Assembly: GCA_928212115.1 (NCBI GenBank)
Contig: CAKMRJ010005745.1
Coordinates: 215,678,608 to 215,742,607, forward strand
Direction: 5' to 3'
DNA: 64,000 nt
Origin: Lactuca virosa
Lineage: Eukaryota > Streptophyta > Magnoliopsida > Asterales > Asteraceae
Shown here: positions 23,546 through 35,112 of the stretch, piece by piece
How the letters are laid out: each line of letters opens with the position of its first letter
Position numbering within the stretch: position 1 is the stretch's first letter
Notes under the pieces: generated by a model
What the model was told of the DNA's origin: nothing
The model's database searches: none
Seen by the model: only the letters and a program-made list of their open reading frames with translations
Program-made: the position numbers and the translations under genes

Positions 23546-23890
23546 TCAAAATACACAGTCTTCAAATTTTGTTATTGTAGATGCAAGGTCCTTAACCCCA
23601 CACCTTTTTAGCTCCGTCTTCGGCCAGCCTTTCAATTCATTAAAGAAATAGACAAAAGGATCCTCATCAGATAAGACAAGGATTTGAAAGGTGATGGTTG
23701 TGAATTCCTTTACAAAATCATGAATGGTTCCCGTTTGATTTCTAATGACAAATCTCGGCTTCCATAGTTCCATTCTCCATGTAAATTTTCTTTTAAGTTC
23801 ATGAATAAAATCATCCCAAGTATTTGTAACATACACACCTTCTTGAATGTTGATATGATGATGTTGCCACCATAATGTCACGTGAAACAC
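23546..23890 (-). pseudogene. Ty3-type gag remnant
   Basis: A 114-codon open frame resembling the plant retrotransposon gag domain: TLWWQHHH, NTWDDFIHELKRKF, the VKEFTT motif, and FFNELKGWPKTELKRCGVKD followed by DLASTI. This covers only the middle of gag. No LTR, PBS or pol belonging to it was found nearby. The family match is from remembered motifs. Confidence 0.7.
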
Positions 23891-24801
23891 CCTGTAACAC
23901 CCAATTTGTAAATGTGTAAGAATAAAACATATGTGTAGTTTTTCTTTAAAAAGGGTTGCTTATATGATAATAACCCTTAAATATGTTGGTAAATAGCATG
24001 TTGGAGTGTTGTGTAGTTTCGAGAAAATTTATTGAATTTTTATTAATTTAATTGCAAACCGATAGCTAGTGTTTGATATTATGGAAATGAGACTTAATAG
24101 AGTCAAAATGATTAAATTTAGCTGCTAGTCGATATTCGATGTTTGATATTCATTTATTGTTTTCATCCTATGATCAACCATACCCAAAATTAATTTTTCA
24201 AGCCCATATATCTCTTTGTAGTATTCATATTCTAATGGTTTCCCGTGAGGAGATAGATTGGAATCTCTAACAAGGGCGAGCATGTCTTATAAACCACATG
24301 TAGCAACGTCATCATCAACACATGTAACAATGTCTTTCTCACCTACATACCTATAATTCTACAAATAATCTTACTAAATAAGTTCCATTATTATTTCATA
24401 TACAAAATCTTGAGGCACAACATGAGATTAAAGTACCTACTTGATTGTTGCTTCTTATACATGATAGATTTCCACTGGACCCTCTTCCACTATATTGTTT
24501 TCCGCAGAATTAATTTCTCCAACGACTTATCAATTCCCCAAACCATATCTATGTATAAGGACACTACATCATACACATGTACAATATCCTAGAAATGTTT
24601 AGCAAGTGTTGGACACCACTTTCATCCATTATCTCTATAACATATTTCAAGTCAAGACGTTGGAAGATTAAACTCATATTACCACTAACTTCTTAACTGA
24701 AACAACCTAGACACCTCTACATATGTGGGCATTTAATTCTTAACATTTAGCTTAACATATTGAGTTTCGTCATTGATTGCCTGCCACAACCCACAAACAC
24801 A
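23891..24801. other. AT-rich DNA without recognised feature
   Basis: No conserved coding sequence is visible; a 60-codon frame at 24410-24592 has no family resemblance. The copia target duplication AAGAA lies at its right edge (24802-24806). Confidence 0.4.
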
Positions 24802-24806
24802 AAGAA

Positions 24807-25034
24807 TGTTGTTAATTATGAAAGCTACACACTGATTGCCACATCAGACTAGTACATGTCATCTAAGTTAGTTATCCAGTTAGACAATCAGTTAGTTAGT
24901 TTTTCTGTTTTGAGAGTTGTTCATGTATATACGTTTGATAGTTGTAATATTTTCTTTCACTGAATTCAATAATAACATTCAAACAGTTCATCATTCTTCT
25001 CTCTGTAATTCTCTTCAACATTCAGGAATCAGCA
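24807..25034 (+). mobile_element. Ty1/copia element: 5' LTR (228 bp)
   Basis: Starts TGTTGTTAATTATG and ends CAGGAATCAGCA. The full element spans 24807-30852 and has a perfect duplication AAGAA (24802-24806 and 30853-30857). Compared with the 3' LTR there are about ten to a dozen base changes and one indel of about eight bases, so the insertion is not recent. Confidence 0.95.
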
Positions 25035-25047
25035 TGGTATCAGAGCC
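25035..25047 (+). other. Primer binding site of the copia element
   Basis: TGGTATCAGAGCC immediately after the 5' LTR, initiator tRNA-Met type. Confidence 0.95.
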
Positions 25048-25171
25048 TGTGATTCCTGTATAACTCTAATAAATTCTTTTCTTGATCAATTGATTGTTTT
25101 GCTTTTCAAATTCTGCATTCTTGTCATTTCATTTCAATTGATCAGATCTTACTCTGTTTCTGAGATCTATC

Positions 25172-26140
25172 ATGGCTACTTCAAATATTGGATTGAATCC
25201 GAGTTCAAACTCTTCAGATCCTCTTTATCTTCATGTGTCTGATCATCCTGGTATGCTATTAGTTTCCAAACAATTTGATGGATCTAATTTTGGTTCACGG
25301 AGCAAAGGAATGTTGATCTCGGTATCTACAAAGAACAAAATTGGCTTCGTTAATGGAAAAATTCCCAAACCAGATGATAACGATCCTAAACTCGAAATCT
25401 GGCAGAGATGTAATTATATGGTGACCTCTTGGATTCTCAATTTTCTTACAAGTGACATTGTTGAGTCGGTATTATATTCCTGTTCTGCTATCGAGATCTA
25501 GAAGAATTTAGATGAGCGTTTTGGTTAATCAAATGGAGCAACACTTTATCAACTTCAAAAAGAGATCTCAGATTTATCTCAAGGTACTAGTGATTTGGCT
25601 ACCTATTTTACAAAACTCAAGAAAAATTGGGACGATTTAAGTGCCCTATCTTCGATTCCTTCATGTACCTGTGGAGCTGGACAAAAACTTCATGAATTAG
25701 AACAAAATCAAAGACTTATTAAGTTTCTTATGGGACTTAATAGTGATTATGGTTCAATTCAAGGTAGCATCTTAATGATGAAACCTCTCCCTTCTGTTGC
25801 ACAAGCTTATGCATTACTGATTCAAGATGAAAAACAGAGATAAGTTCAATCTTCATCTGTTTTTATGATCGACTTTGCTTCAATGAATGTAAGAATGGGA
25901 AATTTTCAATCCAAAACAAATTATGATAACTAGAACATAGTTTGCACCCACTGTAAGAAAACAGGGCACACAGTCAACAAATGCTATCGTTTGGTTGGAT
26001 TACCAAAGGATTTCAAGTTTACAAAGGGTCAAAGTGTTGCTGCTAATGTCACTAACAATCCACAGAAAAATGAAGGTTATTCATCACCAAAAGGAGGAGT
26101 TCTTCCTGAATTGACTAATGATCAGTAGCAACAGTTCATC
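25172..26140 (+). pseudogene. Copia gag
   Basis: Starts MATSNIGLNPSSNSSDPLYL, with the usual copia N-terminal phrase HVSDHPGMLLVSKQFDGSNF. A UBN2-like middle (ATYFTKLKKNWDDLSALSSI, LMGLNSDYGSIQGSILMMKP) is followed by a complete CCHC knuckle, CTHCKKTGHTVNKC (about 25946-25990). Stops are at 25499 (TAG), about 25527 (TAA), 25841 (TAA), about 25931 (TAG) and about 26127 (TAG). All lie in the same reading frame, so decay here is by substitution rather than frameshift. Confidence 0.88.
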
Positions 26141-26143
26141 TCA

Positions 26144-27783
26144 ATGCTCAACTGTTTCAAATCGCCAAATGAAACCAATCAAGCTGATCAAATCCCTCAG
26201 GATCCCAATAGTCAACATATTCAGGGACAAAATCATTCCAATGTTAATTTTGCTGGTAATACTCACTCTCATTTTGATTTAACAAAGTCTCATTACATTA
26301 CCAATGATACTTCTACTTGGATCATTGATTCAGGTGCAAGTGATCATATGTGTTTTGATAAGTCTCTTTTATTTCACACTCGTAAACTCACTGTACCACA
26401 TCATATTACTCTTCCTAATGGTGAAAAGACAATTTCATTTGAAATTGGAAGCACTCATATTACCAAAGATGTTGTCTTACATAATGTTCTCTACGTTCCT
26501 CTATTTCGATATAATCTTCTTTCCATTGGTAAGATGTGCAGAGATCTTAAGTCTTTCATTCTTTTCTCAGAAAATTATTGTTTCTTGTTGCAGGGCCCTT
26601 CTCTAAAGAGGCATATGGTTCTTGGTAAACATCATGCTGGCTTGTATTTTGTTTATTCCAAACAAGAAGCAACTAAGAGTCTTACTATGTCTGTAACTAC
26701 TAAGACTCTTTTGGACTCATTTGTCGTTTTTTCTAATTCTCTTTGTAACTCTGTATCAAATGATACATCTATTTCTTTATGGCATAAAAGGCTGGTCACT
26801 TACCAATGTATAAACTGAAAACTTTGAATGTGTTGAACAAATATGATATTAATCTTGATTTCTTTTGTGAAGTTTGTCCCAAAGCTAGACAATGTAAGCT
26901 GCCTTTTCATCAAAGTAATATTCATACCAAATCTCTATTTGATCTTATTCACATTGACACTTGGGGTCCTTACAACACCAAAACATATGATGGTTACTCT
27001 TATTTTCTAACAATCATTGACGATTTTAGTCGTTCCACATGGACACATCTTCTAAGTACAAAGCGTAATGCCTTTCAAGTCTTAAAAGGTTTCATTTCCA
27101 TGGTTGAGAGTCAATTTGGTAAAAGAATTCAGACTATTTGGTCTGATAATGCATTCGAACTTGGATCCAGCAAAGAAGCAACAATATTTCTTCAACAAAA
27201 GGGAATCATGCATCAAACCAGCTGTAGAAGTACACCCCAACAAAATGGGGTGCTTGAACGCAAACATAAACATCTACTGTAAACTTCTCGAGCCTTGTTG
27301 TTTCAATCAAATCTTCCTACCATTTTCTGGGGAGAATGTGTTCTAACAGCAACATATCTTATAAATAGATTCCCAACAAAATTGTTAAATGGTGAAACAC
27401 CATTTTTTTGATTAAATGGTGTGGAATTATCATACTCTCGTATGAAAGCATTTGGGTGTTTATGCTTCATGAATACTCTTAAAGAAAATCAGGACAAATT
27501 TACCCCTCGTGCCTCTCCCCGTGTCTTTATAGGCTACCCATTTGGAAAGAAAACATACAAACTCTACAATCTAGACACTAAAAAGGTTGTCATTTCCAGA
27601 GATGTATATTTCCATGAAAGAATCTTTCCATTCCAGTATATGCAACCCAATTCCATTCCAATGTTTCCTGTTCAAGAAATATTGGATTTCAATGATAATC
27701 AATCCTCACCTTTCTCTTATTCTTTTCCATCTTCAAATCCTTCACCTCATTTTCCACCAAGTACAACTTCACATAATTCTATC
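26144..27783 (+). pseudogene. Copia protease and integrase
   Basis: Protease signature TWIIDSGASDHMCFDKSLL is at about 26317-26370. The pre-integrase motif starts LWHKRL at about 26775, then one base is lost near 26793 and the frame changes. The integrase DDE residues are all readable: Asp in HIDTWGPY, Asp in IWSDNAFEL and Glu in NGVLERKHKH. A stop follows at 27280 (TAA) and another near 27409 (TGA). The segment after GCLCFMNTLKENQDKF reaches 27783, where a hAT-type element interrupts it. The last eight bases are the duplicated target. Confidence 0.9.
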
Positions 27784-28872
27784 TAGGGATGAAATTGGGT
27801 CCAAATCCGGACCGGATGGACTCGGACCCGGAAAACCCGGAACCGGTTAACGGGATTTTGTAGAACCGGAAATCGAATCGGTATATAGGAACCGGTTCCG
27901 GTTCGGCTCCGGGTACGGTTCCGGGTAAAGTGGGTCTAGAACCGGAAAACCCGGAAACATCAAAGTGGGTAGGTTGGAACCGGATAAAGTGGGTTTAGAA
28001 CCGAAAAAACCGGAATTTTTTGGTAATTACTTACTACTTAGTGGGTTGAACTTTGAAAATTTTCATATTGATATCCCGACTTTGGGGTACTGTAACTCAT
28101 TGAATATGAAACCAAAATTAACAAAATTATAGACTATAATCATGTACAAACTCTAAAATACACTCCGGAAAAAACCGCATGTCAATTTGACTTTAAACGA
28201 ATGAGATATGCATGTATTAACATTTTCACATAATACAAAGTACAAAAACAAATAGCTGAAAAGTTGAAAATTTTTAGTTTTGATATCCCAACTTCGGAGG
28301 ACTTTAAATCATTGGATGTTAAACCAAAAATGACAAAATTAAAGTCTAAACTCATGTACAAACTATAAACCACAAGTTGGAAAAAACCACATGTTAATCC
28401 AACTTCAAACGAATTAGATATGCATGTTTTAAAACTTTCACCGAATACAAAAAAACTGAAACACTAAAAACTTCCATCTTTGATATCTCGACTTTGGGGG
28501 ACTGTAAGTCAATGAATATAAAACTAAAAATGGCAAATTTATAGTCTAAAGTAATGTACAAACTCTAAACTATATGTTGGAAAAAACCGCATGTCAATCG
28601 GAGTTGAAACGAATGAGATATGCATCTTTTAAACGTTTCACAAATACCGGTTCCGGCCCTAAAAGTGGTTATGGTTCCAAACACCGGTTCCGGTTTTTAG
28701 ACCCGGTTTACCCGGACCCGATGGACCCAAACCCGGATTACCCAGAACCCGGATAAAGCCAATTTTTTAAACCCGGAACCGGAACCGGTTCTATATATTC
28801 CGGTTCTAACGATTCCAGTTCCGGTCCGATTCCGGTTCCGGTCTGGTTTTCCGGTTCTAAATCTCATCCCTA
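27784..28872. mobile_element. Non-autonomous hAT-type element inside copia pol
   Basis: Perfect 9-bp terminal inverted repeats TAGGGATGA/TCATCCCTA and a perfect 8-bp target duplication ATTCTATC (27776-27783 and 28873-28880), diagnostic of the hAT superfamily. It is 1089 bp with no transposase frame. The subterminal parts are crowded with ACCGGTTCCGG-type words in both orientations. The middle holds three related blocks of about 200 bases (around 28040, 28260 and 28470), each with a GATATCCCGACTTTGGGG-like phrase and a CGCATGTCAAT-like phrase. It inserted after the copia element did. Confidence 0.93.
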
Positions 28873-30624
28873 ATTCTATCCCATTTACCAATTTTGCCCC
28901 TGATCCAAATTTTGTCCCATTACCCAATTCATCACAACAACAACAATCTAATCTTAGAAGAACATCAAGAGTACCTAAACCTCCTGCATATTTACAAGGT
29001 TATCATTGTGCAAATTTATCCTTATGTATGCATACTATGACTTCAATGCCCTCCAATAATCATGTTTGTTTTTCAACCTTGTATGATCAAAGTAAGCAGT
29101 TAATGAAGAATCTTGATCAATTACATGAACTTTCATCTTATGAAGAGGCTGTCAATATTCCAGAATGGAAAGAAGCCATGGATAAAGAATTTGAGGCTTT
29201 AATTGCAAATAATACTTGGATCATCACAAATTTACCAAAAGGAAAGAAACCCATAAGTTGTAAATGGGTTTATAAGGTCAAATATAGAGCAGATGGGCAA
29301 GTGGAACGATGCAAAGGGAGATCAGTTGTAAAGGGTTATACCCAAAAGGCTGGAATTGACTACACGGAAACATAGTCCCCTGTTGTTAAAATGACAACAA
29401 TTCGTGCTCTTATTGCCACTGCTGTCAAAAATGGTTGGAACATGCATCAATTGGATGTTAACAACGCCTTCCTGCACGGGGATTTGGAAGAAGAAATTTA
29501 CATGAAACCTCCACCTGGTCTTATTTTACAGAACAAAAATCAAGTTTGTAAGTTGCAAAAGTCGTTATATGGTCTCAAGCAAGCCTCACGTCAATGGTAC
29601 TCTAAAGTGTCATCAGCTTTGAAAGATAAAGGGTATCAACACTCCAAAGACGATTATTCTTTGTTTCACAAAACAACGGGATCTTATGTCACGTTTGTAG
29701 TTGTATATGTTGACGACATCATGGTTACAGGAAATAATGAAGAAGAAATAAGTCGTTTAAAAGCTTTCCTTGACTCTCAATTCAAGATCAAAGACTTGGG
29801 ACATCTTAATTTTTTTTTTAGGAATTAAGGTTCTTTATTCTTCTTCAGGAGTAATTTTGACACAGAGGAATTCAAATGTTATGGGAAATCTATTTGTCCT
29901 CTTCCATCAAATCTCAAACTCTTAATAAATGAGGGGGAACCTTTACCAATTCCTGAAGTTTATCGTCGTCTTGTGGGTAAACTCAATTTTCCTCAGTCAT
30001 ACACGACCTGATTTAGCCTTTACTATGCAACATCTTAGCCAGTTCATGTCGAATCCCAAATTACCACATTTTGAGGCTGCAATGCATACTCTCAAATACA
30101 TCAATAATGATTCTAATCAAGGTCTATTTTTTAATAACAAGGACGATTTCAATCTACAAGCTTTTTGTGATTCTGATTGGGGCTGCTTGTCCCCAATCAA
30201 GGAGTATTAGTGGGTTTTTTATTTTACTTGGTGGAAGCCCGATCTCTTGGAAGTCTAAGAAGCAAATGACAATGTCATTGTCCTCTGCTGAAGCAGAGTA
30301 CTGGAGTATGAGGAGGGTTAGTGCTGAGTTGGCATGGTTATCAAGAATTCTACATGAAATGAATGTTCCCAATGTCACTCCAATTCCTGTGAAATATGAT
30401 AACCAAGCGACTATTTGCATTGCTAAAAATCCCGTCTTTCATGAGTGAACCAAACACGTGGAGTTAGATTGTCATTTTGTGAGGGAGAAGCTTCAAGATG
30501 GATTAATTTCTTTACAATATGTGTCAACTCAAATGCAATTAGCTGATCTGTTTACTAAAAATTTGTCAAGTAAATATCATTACGGACTTTTAAGCAAGTT
30601 GGGAGTTTCTCACCCTCCAACTTG
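28873..30624 (+). pseudogene. Copia reverse transcriptase and RNase H
   Basis: Continuation of pol after the hAT insertion. RT landmarks: WKEAMDKEFEALIANNTW, CKWVYKVKYRADG, MHQLDVNNAFLHGDLEEEIY, LQKSLYGLKQASRQWY and catalytic VVYVDDIMVTG (about 29700-29735). A stop is at 29373 (TAG). The T run near 29815 brings a frame change and stop. RNase H resumes with FCDSDWG, shifts frame near 30185, then SGFFILLGGSPISWKSKKQ, SSAEAEYWSM and ADLFTKNL. A TGA (30622) abuts the polypurine tract. Catalytic residues remain but the frame is broken several times. Confidence 0.9.
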
Positions 30625-30632
30625 AGGGGGGA
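30624..30632 (+). other. Polypurine tract of the copia element
   Basis: Run of purines (AGGGGGGA) immediately before the 3' LTR. Confidence 0.85.
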
Positions 30633-30852
30633 TGTTGTTAATTATGAAAGCTACACACGGATTGCCACATCAGACTAGTACACGCCATCTAAGTTAGTTA
30701 TTCAGTTAGACAATCAGTTAGTTAGTTTTTCTGTTTTGAGAGTTGTTCATGTATATACGTTTGATAGCTGTAATACTTTCTTTCAATGAATTCAGTTTAA
30801 ACAGTTCATCATTCTTCTCTCTGTAATTCTTTTTAAAATTCAGGAATCAACA
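30633..30852 (+). mobile_element. Copia 3' LTR (220 bp)
   Basis: Starts TGTTGTTAATTATG, ends AGGAATCAACA, followed by the target duplication AAGAA (30853-30857). It is shorter than the 5' LTR mainly through one indel near the phrase AATAATAACATT. Confidence 0.95.
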
Positions 30853-31238
30853 AAGAACCACAAAAAAGCCATTCCATAAACTCATTTGGGATGAAAAAAA
30901 AGTTCTTTGAATTGTTCCTAGATATTTGTGTGATGATGTGAAGACTAAATCCTATCTTTTATAAAGAAGATTGCCAATTCCACACATTTCACATTGGGTT
31001 TTACATTAGGGCCCTATCTAGGAATGGAAAATAGAGTGGGGAGACTAAAAAGGTGGAAAATACAATGTATTTCGCAACGTCCACACATTTGCAGACTGCA
31101 GTAAATCTCCTATGAAATATGTGGTTGTTTTAAGGAATAAACAAGATTTTAATCTTTTTTAGCAGATTAATAAAAAAAATGGTTAGATTTGTTTATGTTC
31201 TTTTTTTTTAGGAATTCTATGTGTAAGCCGATTTAGAC
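30853..31238. other. AT-rich spacer
   Basis: No coding or repeat feature recognised apart from the copia target duplication at its left edge. Confidence 0.4.
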
Positions 31239-31476
31239 TAGGGGTGAGCACCGGAACAAGGTACCCGCTTTTGGAACCGCATCGGAACCGTATCGGAACC
31301 GCCAGTTCTGGAACCGGAACCGCCTTAAGCGGTTCCGATTCCTAAAATTGTGGAACCGCCATAAGCGGTTCCGGTTCCGGTTCCTAAAATTGTGGAACCG
31401 CCATAAGCGGTTCCGGTTCCGGTTTTTATTTTTTCGGAACCGCTACCCGCCGGGTACCCGACGGAACCGGTTTATA

Positions 31477-31563
<87 letters not shown>

Positions 31564-32160
31564 GATGAATTGTTCATTCTTGACTACAATTAGACATTGC
31601 CATACATTAAAACTGATGTGTTAATTTGCATTCTGCACCTCTAAAAACGAAATTGCATGAAACTCATTAGCATGTTAAGCCTTTATAACATATAATAAGT
31701 TACGAACTAATTGGAGTGGAAATTTGGATATTTAATATCCTGTCTTTTAATTTGAACATTGAATCACAGAACTTTTAAATATTTTTTTTGCTATCAAATT
31801 CGAATCACTGTTTCTTTGTCTTCTTTTTTTATTAGTTTGTAAAACGTTTACATATATATTCTGTTTGTTTGAATTACCTCAAACTTTTGCTTATCTTTCT
31901 TTGTAAATTAAAGTTTTCATCGTCAATGTTTATAACATTTAATAGTTTTTTTATTTACGTCGTAATTGTCAATTTTTATAAAAAATATAAAAAACAACCG
32001 GGTACCCGGTACCGGAACCGGTTCCGGGACCGGTTCCAAAATCTGAAAAACCGTTGTAATCGGTTCCGGTTCCGGTTCCTACATTCCAAGAACCGCCGGT
32101 TCCGGTTCCGGTTCCGGTTCCAGACAATTAAAGCGGGTACCCGCTTATGCTCACCCACCA
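31239..32160. mobile_element. hAT-like non-autonomous element with decayed ends
   Basis: The left end TAGGGGTGAGCA faces TGCTCACCC near 32147-32155, an imperfect inverted pair. The subterminal DNA is packed with GGAACCG/CGGTTCC words, like the element at 27784-28872, and with GGGTACCCG on both sides. A (TA)n tract (about 31472-31560) lies inside. No 8-bp duplication could be found and the right terminus is unclear, so the class rests on resemblance. Its right end lies about 300 bases upstream of the bHLH start codon. Confidence 0.6.
31472..31560. repeat. (TA)n microsatellite
   Basis: Long uninterrupted TA runs split once by TATTATA. Other (TA)n tracts in the window are near 41596-41634, 48270-48329, 48398-48449, 52388-52438 and 52522-52569. 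Confidence 0.9.
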
Positions 32161-32197
32161 CTACAATATCTTTATGCGGCGAAAGATAACAATGTTT

Positions 32198-32203
32198 CAC
32201 GTG
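32198..32203. promoter_or_regulatory. G-box (CACGTG) upstream of the bHLH gene
   Basis: CACGTG about 255 bases before the start codon, in the short space between the hAT-like element and the coding region. bHLH and bZIP factors bind this motif, so auto- or cross-regulation is possible, but a six-base match alone is weak evidence. Confidence 0.35.
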
Positions 32204-32456
32204 GCAAACCATAATTGGGTACTGACCAATCCTTTTGTACACTTTGACGCCATTATTGATAACAGTAACAGCGTCAATCAATTATTTTCTATCGTTAAAA
32301 ACTTATAATAATATCAATAATAATAATAATTTTGTTGATTAATTTATCCAAAGCAATCAGATCAGATCTTTGGTGTCGGATCGAAGACTGAAACAGAAAC
32401 ATTCAATCTAGGGTTTCGGTTTAAGAATCAGTGGTTTCTCTCGAAATCAAAATTAA

Positions 32457-33750
32457 ATGGATTCTTTCGAGAGTACTAATTGGGATCTAATCGATTACAG
32501 CAGTCTCATCAACGATGTCGCATCCACCGATCTTTATTGGGGTGACCAGAGGTAACTAACTGCTTTTTTCCCCTCTCTCTATAGATTTTGATTTTAATAG
32601 TTTCTGGTTCTATCTATTGTGAAAAATCAATTAGGATTTAAAGATTTTCGTAAATGATTTCGGATTTTATGGTAGAAATGTTGCTGATTTCATAGGTGTT
32701 AGATTTTCACGAACTAATTCACGAAGAGTAAGATCTTTGTTGTTATATGGCTAAGTTTTGCTGTTCTTAGCTAGAATTAGGGCAAAACATATGTTTATGA
32801 GTTTACAAGAACAATTAAGTTGAGTTGTGAATCTTTTCCATGGATTCGAAATAAAATTTGTTTGATTTAAAAATTTGGCTTTTGAATGCAGCGCTGCAAT
32901 CCCCGTTGATGCTCCACTTGCTAGCCTTGCACCATTAGATGAGTGTGCTGAAAAAGAATGCACAAAAAAGAGGTTTTACTCTTTTCATTTCAATATAGTT
33001 TGATAAAAGATCCATATATCAATGTGATTACAAAAATATGTTAAAAAAGAGTGAGATTTCAGACATATTTTGACAATGAAACTTCATAATATTCAATTAC
33101 ATAACAGGGGAAGAAGTAATTCGTGCAGCAGGGCAGAGAATAAAGCATGCCGTGAGAGGCAAAGGAGGGAGAAATTGAATGACAGGTTTTTTCTTTATGA
33201 ATTATATCATTTAGCAATAATAAAATTCTTCATTTTTGTTGTTTGATTAAATATAATTATTTATCTTTTCAGGTTTTTAGAATTGAGCTCTACTTTAGAA
33301 CCTGGGAGACCTGTCACCAATGATAAGTTAGCAATACTTGGAGATGCAATCCGAGTTCTGAATCAGCTAAAATCTGAATCTCAGGAATGCAAAGAGATGA
33401 ATGAGAAATTATTGGAAGAGATTAAGACATTAAAGGTTAGTTCAAATTTTTTTTTTTCTTTTTTTAATTAAATTCTCTAGAGATCTTTAAATGTTATGAC
33501 TTGATAAAACCAACAGGCAGAAAAGAATGAACTTCGTGAAGAGAAACTTGTTTTAAAGGCAGAAAAAGCAAAAATGGAACAACAGGTCAAAGCGTTGACC
33601 AATCATACACCTCATGGATTCATGACACCTCATCCAGCAAACAAGATGCCTGTTTTTCCAGGCTATGGTTACATTCCAATGTGGCAATATTTACCACAAT
33701 CTGCACAAGATACATCTCATGATCATGAGCTCAGGCCACCTGCTGCTTAA
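32457..33750 (+). CDS. bHLH transcription factor, subgroup IVc type (bHLH34/104-like), five exons
   Basis: Nuclear DNA-binding regulator; subgroup IVc members control iron-deficiency responses in Arabidopsis (family knowledge). Exons by GT-AG and frame: 32457-32551, 32892-32972, 33108-33185, 33273-33435 and 33517-33750, totalling 651 nt or 216 residues. The start MDSFESTNWDLIDYSSLIND is the first in-frame ATG. The basic region ACRERQRREKLNDR (about residues 71-84) keeps the Glu and Arg used for E-box contact. The helix-loop-helix follows (FLELSSTLEPGRP, DKLAILGDAIRVLNQL), then a coiled coil (AEKNELREEKLVLKAEKAKM). The conserved tail ends MWQYLP ... LRPPAA. It is shorter than Arabidopsis bHLH104, mainly in the N-terminal half. 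No break is seen and the gene appears intact. The exact orthologue is uncertain. Confidence 0.92.
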
Positions 33751-34261
33751 TTGGTAACACTGACTGGACTGAACTGGATTGGACTGGATAAAGGTATTTC
33801 AGATGATGAGGATGAGAAGGGCATTTACGTCTTTTGCACAAGTGAAAGATCGAGAATGAAACCGTGTCTCGTCTTCTTAAAAGAATTGCAAATTTTGGGT
33901 TGAAAAATTGTTGTCTTATTGTACTTTGTAAATACTAGTGCTTGATTGCAGATTGCATTTTCTTCTTATTGATTTTCTAGAGACAAGTAGGGTTTAATGT
34001 AGGAGGAATTTATTTATATTGGATAGAAATAAATAAATAAATAACCTTCATTGTTTTATCCTTGTAGCTCTTGAAATGATTAACTCTCTGCATGAATTGT
34101 TGTCCATGTATGCTTTCTGTATCGTTGCAAGAAAGGAATGCTACTTAAATTTCATCTTGGAAAATGTTATTAGGTACCAAAATAGTCTTAAGCAAGTGAT
34201 AAGATCATTGCATTGAACAAACCACAATGCAATTATCATATCGTTAGTTTAAGACTAATCA
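33751..34261. other. bHLH 3' untranslated region and spacer
   Basis: Likely 3' UTR of the bHLH gene in its first part. AATAAA-type signals occur in the AATAAATAAATAAATA run near 34028-34043. Nothing else was recognised. Confidence 0.45.
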
Positions 34262-34490
34262 TATAGTTTCTTGTTCAGAAGAAGGAAGGAAAAAGAAAAC
34301 CCTAGAGATTCAAAAATGGGGGATCTGAACGGGTCCCAAATGGGGAAGGAGGAATCATAGGCTCTTCAGGATCCAAATTATAATAAAAAGCAAACGAATC
34401 ATTGATTTGATTATGATTCAAATAACAACAAAGGAAATATGAACTTGAAATCAAAGAGTGAAAATGTATAGAGATACATTTGTAGATATA
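34262..34490 (-). pseudogene. Fragment of an F-box gene
   Basis: Collinear, with substitutions and small indels, with 43998-44222 inside the F-box gene of this window. Shared phrases include AACCCTGGAGATTCAAAAAT (here AACCCTAGAGATTCAAAAAT), GCAAACGAATC and ATTTGATT. It covers only the part encoding about residues 44-118 of the minus-strand gene. Indels disrupt the frame. It ends abruptly at both sides, so it is a partial duplicate or a relic of a neighbouring paralogue. Confidence 0.85.
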
Positions 34491-35112
34491 TCCGTTTATT
34501 ATTTAATATTTATATACCTAAAATACGGAAAAAATATTATGTCATAATTACAAAAAATATTGAAAATATTGTATTATCTTTATAAAATTTATATTTTATA
34601 ATGAGATGTCATTAAATATTTAATAAAATAATTAATTAGTAAAGAAATAAAAATATCTAAAACTAACTTATAATTAAAGGGTTAAAATGAAATATGGTTA
34701 AAGTACAGAGGGTTATTATGTACAAGTAGTAAAGTATATTGATCACTCAATATATATTGAATGTTAAAATAAAAAAGTAAATAAGTTATCTAGTCCAATA
34801 GTATTAAGTGCTAATAAAAAAAAATGTATAGTAATAAGCTATAAAAAAACCTCCTATTAGAGATGCTTTTAGGGCATCTAAAGCCCTACACCAAAACTCA
34901 TTTTTTACACCATTTTGGTGTGAAGTCATCTCTAACACCACTCTATTTCACACGCCATTTTGGTGTACAAGAATAATATAACACCAAATTTGGTGTTATA
35001 TGATTTATTTGCATTAAAATGGTGCAAAACTTTCATGTGTCACTCTTATTCTATCTTCTTATATGTTTATTCAACTTTAATTATATATTTACTTGATATC
35101 AATTAATTACAA
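34491..35112. other. AT-rich DNA with a MITE-like fragment
   Basis: At about 34845-35040 are GAGATGCTTTTAGGGCATCT and repeated CACCATTTTGGTGT, an inverted-repeat-rich stretch typical of PIF/Harbinger-type MITE debris. A possible partner with GAGTTGGAGATGG is near 37510, beyond later insertions. No clear termini or target duplication. Confidence 0.35.

Noticed and set aside
31239..32160. Open frames rich in RFRFR/NRNRN at both ends of the hAT-like element
   Set aside because: Direct translation of GGTTCCGGTTCC repeats; not coding.
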